A stretch of 11,879 nt of DNA from a bacterium (GTDB taxonomy: Bacteria > Desulfobacterota > GWC2-55-46 > DRQE01). Below, piece by piece: positions 1-6,420 of this stretch. A model generated the notes under the pieces. It saw only the letters and a program-made list of their open reading frames with translations, ran no database searches and was not told where the DNA came from. The position numbers were made by a program, and so were the translations under genes. Every line of letters begins with the position of its first letter. Within the stretch, counting starts at the first letter, position 1. The DNA lies in assembly GCA_027017505.1 (NCBI GenBank), contig JALUQR010000107.1, positions 1 through 11,879 of the forward strand, given 5' to 3'.

Positions 1-22
1 CTACCAGCTGAGCTATCCGCCC
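1..22 (-). tRNA. tRNA, 5' end only, cut by window edge (isotype unknown)
   Basis: Read on the minus strand, the first 22 bases give GGGCGGATAGCTCAGCTGGT plus AG. This is the 5' half of a typical bacterial tRNA: a 7-nt acceptor strand (GGGCGGA), U8, A9, then the D-stem and D-loop with the conserved GCTCAG and GGT. Counting seven bases before U8 places the mature 5' end at base 22. The anticodon lies outside the window, so the isotype cannot be given. It is transcribed away from the operon, so 23-235 is a divergent control region. Confidence 0.85.
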
Positions 23-39
23 GTCCCCGTCAATATATC

Positions 40-68
40 TAATTAACAACTTTTTTCCCGCTTGTCAA
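40..68 (-). promoter_or_regulatory. Probable promoter of the tRNA gene
   Basis: On the minus strand a perfect -35 TTGACA (bases 68 to 63) is followed after 17 nt by TAATTA (45 to 40), an acceptable -10. A start near base 33 would leave a short leader of about 10 nt before the mature tRNA end at 22, as expected for a tRNA gene. The -35 lies in a small palindrome (GCTTGTCAAGC, 60-70). Placement rests on consensus and spacing only. Confidence 0.5.
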
Positions 69-113
69 GCTTCTTTAACAGGGAATGAAAAAAGGGCTGT
101 AACAACTAAATTA

Positions 114-144
114 TTGACCCTGGTTGCAAAATGGTCTATATAAT
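114..144 (+). promoter_or_regulatory. Candidate upstream sigma70-type promoter of the operon (P1)
   Basis: TTGACC at 114-119 is followed after 17 nt by TATATA (137-142), overlapping TATAAT (139-144, 19-nt spacing). Initiation near 150 would give a leader of roughly 85 nt before mdh. That leader would carry the 165-180 hairpin and the 190-204 palindrome. This is a consensus match only. It faces the operon and nothing else lies in the gap for it to serve. Confidence 0.4.
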
Positions 145-164
145 GTGGGTTATTTCTGGAAAAA

Positions 165-180
165 TCCCCTTGACAGGGGA
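165..180 (+). promoter_or_regulatory. Perfect 6-bp hairpin with TGAC loop over the P2 -35 box
   Basis: TCCCCT (165-170) and AGGGGA (175-180) are exact inverted complements separated by TGAC. The hairpin contains the whole TTGACA -35 of the downstream promoter and is followed within six bases by a T-run (186-190). In a transcript from P1 it could act as a weak attenuator or terminator; as DNA it could be a protein-binding site. The symmetry is visible; either role is inference. Confidence 0.35.
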
Positions 181-197
181 AGGTCTTTTTGTATACA
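170..197 (+). promoter_or_regulatory. Candidate proximal sigma70-type promoter of the operon (P2)
   Basis: A perfect TTGACA (170-175) is followed after 16 nt by TATACA (192-197). Initiation near 204 would give a leader of about 30 nt containing only the strong ribosome-binding site of mdh. The -35 sits in an inverted repeat and the -10 in a palindrome, so this promoter looks directly regulated. Of the two candidates this one has the better -35 and the more sensible leader length. Confidence 0.5.
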
Positions 198-204
198 GTA
201 TACA
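190..204 (+). promoter_or_regulatory. 15-bp palindrome over the -10 box, candidate operator
   Basis: TGTATAC, one central A, then GTATACA form a perfect 7-1-7 inverted repeat covering the P2 -10 and the expected start site. A dimeric regulator bound here would block RNA polymerase. GTATAC-type half sites recall operators of GntR/FadR-like regulators, but AT-rich palindromes are used by many families and no regulator gene is in the window, so the family is not assigned. Confidence 0.45.
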
Positions 205-221
205 TTAAGTTTTTGCCCTGG

Positions 222-229
222 AAAGGAGG
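222..229 (+). promoter_or_regulatory. Strong ribosome-binding site that fixes the GTG start of mdh
   Basis: AAAGGAGG ends six bases before GTG at 236. This near-perfect anti-Shine-Dalgarno match at ideal spacing supports GTG as the start. The protein then begins M-A-R-K-K just ahead of the Rossmann glycine motif, as expected. Confidence 0.8.
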
Positions 230-235
230 CAGAAG

Positions 236-1165
236 GTGGCACGAAAGAAGATAACCATTGTTGGAGCAGGGCATGTGGGGGCCCATTCAGCCCTGTGGAT
301 GGGGCTAAAGGAGCTTGGAGACATTGTGCTCGTGGACATAGTGGAGGGAATGCCAGAGGGAAAGGCCCTTGACATAAAGGAGGCCTCGCCAATAGAGGGA
401 TTCGATGTGACAATCACAGGTACCAACGATTACAGGGATACCGAGGGGTCAGACCTTGTGATAATCACCGCAGGGCTTGCAAGAAAGCCGGGTATGAGTA
501 GAAGCGACCTTATAGATAAAAACTCCAGTATAGTGAAGGCTGTTGTGGAGAATGTGGTCAGGTATTCTCCTGATGCACATCTTATTGTGGTCACCAACCC
601 ACTTGATGTCATGGTGTATGTGGCATGGAAGGTAAGCGGGCTTCCGCCAAACAGGGTTGTTGGCATGGCAGGTGCACTGGACAGTGCAAGGCTTAAGGCA
701 TTCATATCCATGGAGCTCGGCGTCTCTGTTGAGGATGTGCAGGCAATGGTCATAGGAGGCCATGCAGACGAGATGGTGCCACTTAAAAGATACACCACGG
801 TAAGTGGCATCCCCATAGAGCAACTTATGACACCAGACGCAATAGAGCGCGTTATTGAGAGAACCCGCAAGGCAGGCGGAGAGATAGTAAGCCTTCTTAA
901 AACAGGCAGTGCCTACTATGCCCCCTCTGCAGCAGTGGCAGAGATGGCAGAAAGCATACTTAAGGATAAAAAACGCATAATACCCTGTGCAGTATGGTGT
1001 GATGGCAAGTACGGGCTCGATGGGGTGTTCGTTGGAGTGCCTGTAAAGCTCGGTGCAGGCGGGGTGGAAGAGATTGTGGAGATAGAGCTTAACGAGGAGG
1101 AAAGGACCGCCTTTGAGAACTCCGTTAAGGCCATAAAGGGGCTTATCACAGAGCTCACTATTTAG
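236..1165 (+). CDS. mdh: Malate dehydrogenase, NAD-dependent, LDH-like type
   Basis: This enzyme interconverts oxaloacetate and malate in the cytosol; in this operon it most likely works in the malate-forming direction as the first step toward succinate. The 309-aa product has the usual family length. A Rossmann fold opens with GAGHVG (10-15), and Asp34 at the end of strand 2 favours NAD over NADP. Substrate-binding and catalytic residues are in place: Arg83 and Arg89 in ARKPGMSR, Asn121 in VTNPLD, Asp149 and Arg152 in GALDSARL, and the catalytic His176 in IGGHADEMVP. Arg83 in the specificity loop, where lactate dehydrogenases usually carry Gln, marks it as a malate enzyme. The start is GTG, set by a strong ribosome-binding site. 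It is the first gene of the operon, and its TAG stop overlaps the ribosome-binding site of fumarase alpha. Confidence 0.95.
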   Translation: MARKKITIVGAGHVGAHSALWMGLKELGDIVLVDIVEGMPEGKALDIKEASPIEGFDVTITGTNDYRDTEGSDLVIITAGLARKPGMSRSDLIDKNSSIVKAVVENVVRYSPDAHLIVVTNPLDVMVYVAWKVSGLPPNRVVGMAGALDSARLKAFISMELGVSVEDVQAMVIGGHADEMVPLKRYTTVSGIPIEQLMTPDAIERVIERTRKAGGEIVSLLKTGSAYYAPSAAVAEMAESILKDKKRIIPCAVWCDGKYGLDGVFVGVPVKLGAGGVEEIVEIELNEEERTAFENSVKAIKGLITELTI

Positions 1166-1170
1166 GAGGT
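1164..1170 (+). promoter_or_regulatory. Ribosome-binding site supporting a TTG start for fumarase alpha
   Basis: AGGAGGT overlaps the TAG stop of mdh (1163-1165) and lies 11 nt before TTG at 1182. The next in-frame ATG is codon 65, inside the MCQDTG iron-sulfur motif region, and would destroy the protein, so TTG is the best start despite the long spacing. The overlap suggests that fumarase translation is coupled to termination of mdh. Confidence 0.65.
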
Positions 1171-1181
1171 AACAGCAGGGG

Positions 1182-2018
1182 TTGAGAGAGGTATCCGTAG
1201 AGAAAATAAAGAAAGAGGTAAAAAGGCTCTGTATAGAGGGTGCCTACATACTTGAAGAGGATGTGCAGAGTGCCCTCAAGAGGGCATTCGAAAAAGAGGT
1301 CTCTCCCCTGGGCAGGGAGGTCCTCACCCAGATAATAAAAAACTACGAGATTGCCCTTGAGGGAGTGCTACCCATGTGCCAGGACACAGGCATTGCAGTG
1401 GTCTTCGTGGATGTGGGCAGGGATGTAAAACTCGATGGCTCCCTTGAAGATGCCATAAACCAGGGTGTAAGGGAGGGCTACAGAGAGGGCTATCTGAGAA
1501 AGTCTGTATGTGATCCCATAACCAGAGAAAACACTCAGGATAACACCCCTGCTGTAATACACACCCGCATTACAGAGGGTGACAGGGTGAGAATAAAGGT
1601 GGCACTGAAGGGTGCAGGAAGCGAGAACAAAAGCAAAATAAAGATGCTTAACCCCACAGCAGGGGTTGACGCAATAAAGGATTTCGTTGTGGATACCGTA
1701 AGGGAGGCAGGTGGAAGTGTGTGTCCACCAATAGTGGTTGGTGTGGGTATCGGTGGGGATTTTGAAAAATCTGCATTACTATCAAAAGAGGCAATATTAA
1801 GACCCATCGGCACCCCACACCCCGATGAAAACATTGCAAAACTGGAAGACGAACTTCTTGAGGAGGTAAACAAACTGGGGATAGGACCAATGGGGTTTGG
1901 AGGCACTGTGACCGCACTGGCAGTGCACATAGAGGTCTACCCCTGTCATATAGCAAGCCTCCCGGTCTCGGTTAATATCCAGTGCCATGCAGACAGGCAC
2001 AAAGAAGTGGTGATTTAA
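1182..2018 (+). CDS. fumA: Fumarate hydratase, class I (Fe-S), alpha subunit
   Basis: This is the N-terminal, iron-sulfur-binding half of the two-subunit, oxygen-sensitive class I fumarase, which hydrates fumarate to malate reversibly; here it likely dehydrates malate. The 278-aa length matches stand-alone alpha subunits. The three cluster ligands are recognisable: Cys66 in PMCQDTG, Cys181 in GGSVCPP and Cys268 in IQCHADR. The cluster is a 4Fe-4S with one open iron that binds substrate, as in aconitase-type chemistry. Other family landmarks include ENTQDNTPAVIH (116-127) and the Gly-rich GIGGDFEKSALL (189-200). The start is TTG. The beta subunit follows in the same reading frame after a single stop codon and a structured spacer. 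Alpha subunits of L(+)-tartrate dehydratase are related, but the TCA context favours fumarase. Confidence 0.93.
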   Translation: MREVSVEKIKKEVKRLCIEGAYILEEDVQSALKRAFEKEVSPLGREVLTQIIKNYEIALEGVLPMCQDTGIAVVFVDVGRDVKLDGSLEDAINQGVREGYREGYLRKSVCDPITRENTQDNTPAVIHTRITEGDRVRIKVALKGAGSENKSKIKMLNPTAGVDAIKDFVVDTVREAGGSVCPPIVVGVGIGGDFEKSALLSKEAILRPIGTPHPDENIAKLEDELLEEVNKLGIGPMGFGGTVTALAVHIEVYPCHIASLPVSVNIQCHADRHKEVVI

Positions 2019-2036
2019 AGGTCTCAAGGACCCATT

Positions 2037-2080
2037 AGGGGGAAGCCCCTTTCTGGATGCACACATGGGAAGGCTTCCTC
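2037..2080 (+). promoter_or_regulatory. Two overlapping RNA hairpins in the fumA-fumB spacer
   Basis: The spacer is unusually long for this operon. It can fold as GGGGAAGCC (2039-2047) with GGCTTCCTC (2072-2080), nine pairs including one G-U and a 24-nt loop. Alternatively it can fold as AGGGG (2037-2041) with CCCCT (2046-2050) around a GAAG loop. The two exclude each other because they share bases 2039-2047. No long T-run follows, so a strong terminator is unlikely. A role in mRNA stability or in setting the alpha/beta ratio is possible but not shown. Confidence 0.35.
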
Positions 2081-2120
2081 AGGGATGGACTATCCCCACA
2101 TAAGGGGGCTTGAAAGAGGG

Positions 2121-2675
2121 ATGAGCTTTAAAAGAATAACACCACCACTTACAGACAGCCTTGTTGAGGGGCTCAGGGCAGGCGATAAGGTGCTCATTAC
2201 GGGCACACTCTATACCGCAAGGGACCAGGCCCATAAAAGGATGTGTGAGCTTGTTGAAAGGGGTGAACCCCTTCCGTTTGACATAAATGGGCAGATTATA
2301 TATTATGTTGGACCCACCCCGCCAAGGGAGGGCATGGTCATAGGCTCTGCAGGGCCAACCACAAGCTCAAGGATGGATGAGTTCACCCCCCAGCTCCTCA
2401 AGATGGGGCTTAAGGCAACCATAGGTAAGGGGGCCCGCTCGGAAGAGGTAAAATCAGCACTTAAAATGTTCAGGGCGGTCTACTTCGTCTCTGTTGGCGG
2501 GGCAGGAGCACTCCTGGCACGGAAAATAAAAAAGGCAGAACTCGTCGCATATCCAGAGCTCGGCACAGAGGCTGTAAGAAGGCTCGAGGTGGAAGACTTC
2601 CCGGTGATAGTTGCCTATGACATATACGGTGGAGACCTCTTCAGAGAAGGCGTTGAAAAATACAGAAGGGTGTAG
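2121..2675 (+). CDS. fumB: Fumarate hydratase, class I, beta subunit
   Basis: This is the C-terminal half of class I fumarase, a swivelling beta domain that completes the active site with the alpha subunit. Family landmarks are the N-terminal KRITPPLTD, the GTLYTARDQAHKRM segment, the GPTTSSRMDEF loop, a glycine-rich VGGAGALLARKIK stretch, and ELGTEAVRRLEVEDFPVIVAYD near the end. I chose ATG at 2121 (184 aa) because known beta subunits begin only a few residues before the RI-x-PPL motif. An in-frame ATG at 2085 would add 12 residues (196 aa). Neither start has a well-placed ribosome-binding site; a GA-rich AAGGGGG at 2102-2108 is 12 nt upstream of 2121. The region between the alpha stop and this start reads open in the same frame, so the pair resembles a split version of the fused single-chain fumarase. 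hdrC starts seven bases downstream of the stop. Confidence 0.92.
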   Translation: MSFKRITPPLTDSLVEGLRAGDKVLITGTLYTARDQAHKRMCELVERGEPLPFDINGQIIYYVGPTPPREGMVIGSAGPTTSSRMDEFTPQLLKMGLKATIGKGARSEEVKSALKMFRAVYFVSVGGAGALLARKIKKAELVAYPELGTEAVRRLEVEDFPVIVAYDIYGGDLFREGVEKYRRV

Positions 2676-2681
2676 CATGCA

Positions 2682-3089
2682 ATGAAGATAAAGCTCGAAA
2701 ACAGGGCACTCAAGAGCGAGGAACTTAAACACCTTGAGAGAATCACCGCAGAGGATCCCGCAAGGTGCTACCAGTGTGGCAACTGTTCGGCAGGATGCCC
2801 GCTCTCGTACATAATGGACTATCCACCATCGCAGATGATAAGGCTCCTACAGCTGGGAAGAATCGAGGAGGCAAAAAGGGCAGAGTCTGTCTGGCTGTGC
2901 GTAAGCTGTATGCAGTGTTATGTGAGGTGTCCAAAGGATGTCAGTGCGGGCACCCTCTTTGAGGGACTAAGACAGCTTGCACTCAGAGAGGGCCATGACT
3001 TCAAGAAGATAAAAGACCTGGACATACCGTTTCTGAAGAGTGCCCCACAGCAGGCACTTGTGTGCGGATTCAGAAAGTTTGTAAGCTGA
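2682..3089 (+). CDS. hdrC: Heterodisulfide reductase subunit C-like Fe-S protein
   Basis: This small electron-wire subunit passes electrons between HdrA and the HdrB catalytic site. It carries two complete 4Fe-4S motifs: Cys29, 32, 35, 39 (CYQCGNCSAGCP) and Cys73, 76, 79, 83 (CVSCMQCYVRCP). The helix between them contains PPSQMIRLLQLG, typical of HdrC. At 135 aa it is shorter than most HdrC proteins (usually about 180 or more), with the missing part at the C-terminus. The ending is a clean stop followed by HdrB, so this looks like a compact form and not a broken gene. ATG at 2682 lies 12 nt after AGAAGGG. It is soluble, with no signal peptide or membrane segment. Confidence 0.9.
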   Translation: MKIKLENRALKSEELKHLERITAEDPARCYQCGNCSAGCPLSYIMDYPPSQMIRLLQLGRIEEAKRAESVWLCVSCMQCYVRCPKDVSAGTLFEGLRQLALREGHDFKKIKDLDIPFLKSAPQQALVCGFRKFVS

Positions 3090-3108
3090 CCCAATCAGCA
3101 GAGAACCC

Positions 3109-3999
3109 ATGGGAACAATGAAGATACCCTATTATCCAGGATGCACGCTGAATACCGTTGCAAAGGGGTTTGACCTTTCCGCAAGGGAAAGTGCAAGGGC
3201 TCTGGGCTTTGAGCTCTGTGAGCTCAGACAGTGGAGTTGCTGTGGTGCAAGTTTTCCCCTTACACCTGACAACATAATAGGGCTTACATCGCCTGCAAAG
3301 GTGCTCATAGAGGTGGCAAGGAACGATACCGTGGTTACCACACTCTGCAGTGTGTGTTACAATGTGCTCAAGAGAACCGCAGAGACCCTTGCAGAGGACA
3401 GGGAACGACAGAGGATAGTATCTGAGTTCATGGAGGAGGAGTACAACCCATCTGTAGAGGTGCTCCACTTTGTGGAGATACTTCGCGATAGGATAGGCTT
3501 CAAACAGGTAAAAGAAAGGGTTAAGAGACCACTGGGTGGTATAAGGGCAGGTGCCTACTACGGGTGTATGCTTCTGAGACCCTTCAAGACCATGGGCATA
3601 GATAGACCAGAGGCACCAACGATTATGGAAGAGCTCATGGACGCACTGGGGCTTGAGCCCGTGGAGTTTCCAAAAAAGATAGAGTGCTGTGGTGCTCACC
3701 TTGCCATGAGCAGAGAGGATATTGTGGCAAAGCTCTCTGCAGATGTTATAGAGAGTGCGGTTGAGTGCGGGGCAGAGCTTGTGGTTACAAGCTGTCCGCT
3801 CTGCCAGTATAACCTTGAGAACGCACAGAGACGGGCAATAGAGGATAGAAGGGACTGGAAAACAGTGCCCATAGTATATTTCACCCAGCTTCTGGGCTAC
3901 GCCCTGGGTCAGAGCGAACAGCAGGTATGCCTTCACAGAAACATGTGGGATGCAAGAGAGCTGTTTAAACAGAAGGGGGTTGGCCTATGCCAAGAATAG
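3109..3999 (+). CDS. hdrB: Heterodisulfide reductase subunit B-like, two CCG domains
   Basis: HdrB proteins hold two non-cubane 4Fe-4S clusters that cleave or form a disulfide. Both CCG motifs are complete: Cys12, Cys44-Cys45, Cys80 and Cys83, then Cys153, Cys193-Cys194, Cys229 and Cys232. The N-terminal YYPGC and the second-half ECCGAHLA and CPLCQYNL are classic. The 296-aa length is normal. ATG at 3109 is used; an in-frame ATG at 3118 would remove three residues and fits the family start (MKIPYYPGC) equally well. Neither has a good ribosome-binding site, so translation may depend on coupling to hdrC 19 nt upstream. The last 13 bases overlap hdrA. The natural disulfide or thiol partner is unknown; in this operon HdrB may supply the CCG module that TfrB of methanogen thiol:fumarate reductase carries as a fused domain. 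Confidence 0.93.
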   Translation: MGTMKIPYYPGCTLNTVAKGFDLSARESARALGFELCELRQWSCCGASFPLTPDNIIGLTSPAKVLIEVARNDTVVTTLCSVCYNVLKRTAETLAEDRERQRIVSEFMEEEYNPSVEVLHFVEILRDRIGFKQVKERVKRPLGGIRAGAYYGCMLLRPFKTMGIDRPEAPTIMEELMDALGLEPVEFPKKIECCGAHLAMSREDIVAKLSADVIESAVECGAELVVTSCPLCQYNLENAQRRAIEDRRDWKTVPIVYFTQLLGYALGQSEQQVCLHRNMWDARELFKQKGVGLCQE

Positions 4000-5960
4000 G
4001 TGTGTTTGTATGCCAGTGTGGTAACAACATAGAGAGCACGGTGGATACAAAAAGGGTTGCCGAAGAGATAAAGAAACTTCCAGGTGTGGTGTTTACCTGT
4101 AGCTACAAGTTCATGTGCTCTTCACCAGGCCAGGAGATGCTGAAGGAGATGATTAAAAAGTATGACCTTGATGGCGTGGTGGTATCTGCCTGCTCGCCCC
4201 ACATGCACGAGGCAACCTTCAGAAAGGCCTGTGAGAAGGCAGGCCTTAATCCCTACAGATGTGAGATATCGAACATAAGGGAGCAGTGTAGCTGGGTGCA
4301 TCCTGATAAGACCAGGAAAACAGGCACCCTTAAGAGCATAGACCTTACAAGGATGACCGTGGAGAGACTCAAACGAAACCGCCCGCTTAAGACCATAAAC
4401 ATGCCCATAACACGCAGGGCACTCGTTATCGGTGGAGGTATTGCAGGTATACAGGCTTCTCTGGATATGGCAGAGGGTGGTATAGAGGTAATCCTTGTCG
4501 AAAGGGAGCCCTCCATAGGTGGCAACATGGCATGCCTTTCAGAAACATTCCCCACCATGGATTGCTCGCAGTGTATCCTCACACCAAAGATGGTGGAGGC
4601 AGAGCTCAACGAGAACATAAAGCTATACACCTATTCAGAGGTTGAGAAGGTGGAGGGTTACATAGGTAACTTCACCGTAACCATAAGAAAGAAGGCAAGA
4701 TATGTGAAGGAAGAACTCTGCACAGGGTGTGGAGAGTGCTGGGAGAAGTGCCCCTTCAAGGTGACAAGCGAGTTTGAAATGTCCCTTAAGGAGAGAAAGG
4801 TCATATACACACCCTTCCCGCAGAGTGTTCCCAATGTGCCGGTTATAGATGCACCAAACTGTGTGATGATACAGAAGGGCAAGTGCGGGGTGTGTGCAAA
4901 GGTGTGTGGCCCGAAGGCAATAGACTTTGAACAGAAGGACGAACTCATCGAGGAGAAGGTTGGAGCCATAGTGGTTGCCACAGGCTATGAACTCATGCCA
5001 AACGAAAGATTCGGTGAGTACGGCTACGGGAAGATAAAGGATGTTATAAGCGGGCTACAGTTCGAAAGGCTTGCGTCTTCATCAGGCCCAACAGGAGGTA
5101 AAATTATAAGACCCTCTGACGGAAAGGTGCCAGAAACGGTGGTGTTCATACAGTGCGTGGGCTCAAGGGATGAGAAGAAGGGGGTATCATACTGTTCGAA
5201 GATATGCTGTATGTACACCGCAAAACACACCATGCTCTACAAACACAAGGTGCACCACGGACAGGCCTATGTGTTCTACATGGACATAAGGTCTGGTGGA
5301 AAACGCTACGAGGAGTTTGTAAGAAGGGCAATAGAGGAAGACGGAGCGGTGTACCTGAGGGGAAGGGTCTCAAGGGTGTATGAGAAAAACGGTAAGGTCA
5401 TTGTGCAGGGTGCTGACACCCTGAGTGGCACACAGGTGGAGATAGAGGCAGACATGGTGGTTCTTGCAACAGCCATAGTGCCGAGAAAGAGTGCCATAGA
5501 GCTTGCCCAGAAACTCGGCATAGGTTACGACAGGTATGGCTTCTACAACGAGTATCATCCGAAACTCAGACCTGTTGAAACTGTCAATGCGGGCATCTAC
5601 CTTGCGGGCACCTGCGTGGGACCCATGGATATACCGGATTCGGTGAGCATGGGCAGTGCCACCGCAAGCAAGGTGCTCTCGCTTTTTGCAAAGGAAGAAC
5701 TCGCCCGTGAGCCAACAGTAGCACATGTGGACACCCGCGTGTGCAACGCATGCTGGGATTGCCTTACCGCATGCCCCTACAGGGCAATAGAAAAAGAAAG
5801 CGTTAAGGACAGAGAGGGCAATATAATCCGCTGGCACGCAAAGGTGAACGAGGGAGTGTGCCAGGGCTGTGGCGTGTGTGTTGTAGCCTGCAGAAGCAAG
5901 TGCATTGACCTTGCAGGCTACCGCGATGAAGAGGTATTCGCAGCAATAAACGCATTCTAA
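3987..5960 (+). CDS. hdrA: Heterodisulfide reductase subunit A-like flavoprotein (bifurcation centre)
   Basis: HdrA carries the FAD that splits electron pairs between a high-potential acceptor (through HdrBC) and ferredoxin. The 657-aa chain has the full layout. The N-terminal cluster domain has Cys9, Cys11, Cys38, Cys44 and CSSPGQ. A thioredoxin-reductase-like FAD domain starts at GGGIAG (149-154), with SIGGNMACLSETFP and CSQC (193-196). An inserted ferredoxin region has Cys245/248/251/255 and Cys292/300/303/307. QCVGSRDEKKGVSYC follows at 389-403. A C-terminal two-cluster ferredoxin domain has Cys586/589/592/596 and Cys625/628/631/635; the last cysteine is followed by Arg instead of the usual Pro. 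It is cytosolic. The start ATG at 3987 overlaps hdrB by 13 bases and has AAGGGGG seven bases upstream. FlxD follows directly, the arrangement of known Flx-Hdr systems. Confidence 0.95.
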   Translation: MPRIGVFVCQCGNNIESTVDTKRVAEEIKKLPGVVFTCSYKFMCSSPGQEMLKEMIKKYDLDGVVVSACSPHMHEATFRKACEKAGLNPYRCEISNIREQCSWVHPDKTRKTGTLKSIDLTRMTVERLKRNRPLKTINMPITRRALVIGGGIAGIQASLDMAEGGIEVILVEREPSIGGNMACLSETFPTMDCSQCILTPKMVEAELNENIKLYTYSEVEKVEGYIGNFTVTIRKKARYVKEELCTGCGECWEKCPFKVTSEFEMSLKERKVIYTPFPQSVPNVPVIDAPNCVMIQKGKCGVCAKVCGPKAIDFEQKDELIEEKVGAIVVATGYELMPNERFGEYGYGKIKDVISGLQFERLASSSGPTGGKIIRPSDGKVPETVVFIQCVGSRDEKKGVSYCSKICCMYTAKHTMLYKHKVHHGQAYVFYMDIRSGGKRYEEFVRRAIEEDGAVYLRGRVSRVYEKNGKVIVQGADTLSGTQVEIEADMVVLATAIVPRKSAIELAQKLGIGYDRYGFYNEYHPKLRPVETVNAGIYLAGTCVGPMDIPDSVSMGSATASKVLSLFAKEELAREPTVAHVDTRVCNACWDCLTACPYRAIEKESVKDREGNIIRWHAKVNEGVCQGCGVCVVACRSKCIDLAGYRDEEVFAAINAF

Positions 5961-5977
5961 AAAGGGGTAAATAAAAC

Positions 5978-6418
5978 ATGGAAGAGAAACAGAAAACAGA
6001 AGGATGGGAGCCAAAGATAATGGCATTTGTCTGCAACTGGTGCACCTATGCAGGGGCAGACCTTGCAGGCACAAGCAGGATGCACTACAGCCCCAATGTG
6101 AGGATTGTAAAACTGCCATGCACTGGAAGAATAGACCCCCTCTTTATAATAAAGGCCTTTGAGAACGGTGCAGATGGAGTGCTCGTTTCAGGCTGTCACC
6201 CAGGTGACTGCCACTATACATCGGGCAACTACCATGCGAGAAGGCGATGGATAGTGTTTAAAAACCTCATGGACTTTATAGGCATACACCCTGGAAGGCT
6301 ACACTTCTCATGGGTGTCTGCATCAGAGGCAATAAAGTGGGTGGACCTTATAAACAGCATCACAGAGGAGATAAAAAAACTCGGACCATTTATGGAATAC
6401 AGGGGGCTTAAAAAGTAG
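5978..6418 (+). CDS. flxD: MvhD/FlxD-type [2Fe-2S] electron-transfer protein
   Basis: This small adaptor protein relays electrons from an input module (hydrogenase, formate dehydrogenase or Flx) to the flavin of HdrA. The 146-aa sequence shows the five family cysteines: Cys19 and Cys22 (VCNWCTYAGAD), Cys48 (LPCTGRID), Cys73 and Cys78 (SGCHPGDCHY). The central FIIKAFENGADGVLVSG and the NYHARRR segment are also typical of this family. No hydrogenase genes are nearby; the NAD(P)H-type FlxA-C genes come next, so the electron donor is most likely NADH or NADPH. ATG at 5978 has AAAGGGG about ten bases upstream. It lies between hdrA and flxC with short gaps, as in FlxABCD-HdrABC clusters of sulfate reducers. 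Confidence 0.93.
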   Translation: MEEKQKTEGWEPKIMAFVCNWCTYAGADLAGTSRMHYSPNVRIVKLPCTGRIDPLFIIKAFENGADGVLVSGCHPGDCHYTSGNYHARRRWIVFKNLMDFIGIHPGRLHFSWVSASEAIKWVDLINSITEEIKKLGPFMEYRGLKK

Positions 6419-6420
6419 CA

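Noticed and set aside
124..372. Possible small plus-strand gene of 82 codons upstream of mdh
   Set aside because: It runs through both promoter candidates and about 137 bases into mdh in another frame, has no ribosome-binding site, and looks like random translation.
2037..2055. Rho-independent terminator between the fumarase genes
   Set aside because: The AGGGG/CCCCT hairpin is short and followed only by TTTCT, and stopping transcription here would separate two obligate subunits.
3070..3936. Long minus-strand open frame of 288 codons opposite hdrB
   Set aside because: It lies wholly antisense to hdrB, which has two intact CCG motifs. The antisense product is rich in Cys, His and Leu with no recognisable domain, and nothing on that strand provides a promoter or ribosome-binding site.
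5370..6119. Minus-strand open frame of 249 codons opposite hdrA and flxD
   Set aside because: Antisense to two well-supported genes, spanning their junction, with no family resemblance.
2682..6418. Methanogen-type HdrABC-MvhD (archaeal origin of the window)
   Set aside because: Bacterial sigma70-like promoter boxes, SucC of bacterial type and FlxABC neighbours instead of MvhAG hydrogenase argue for a bacterium with an Flx-type electron input.
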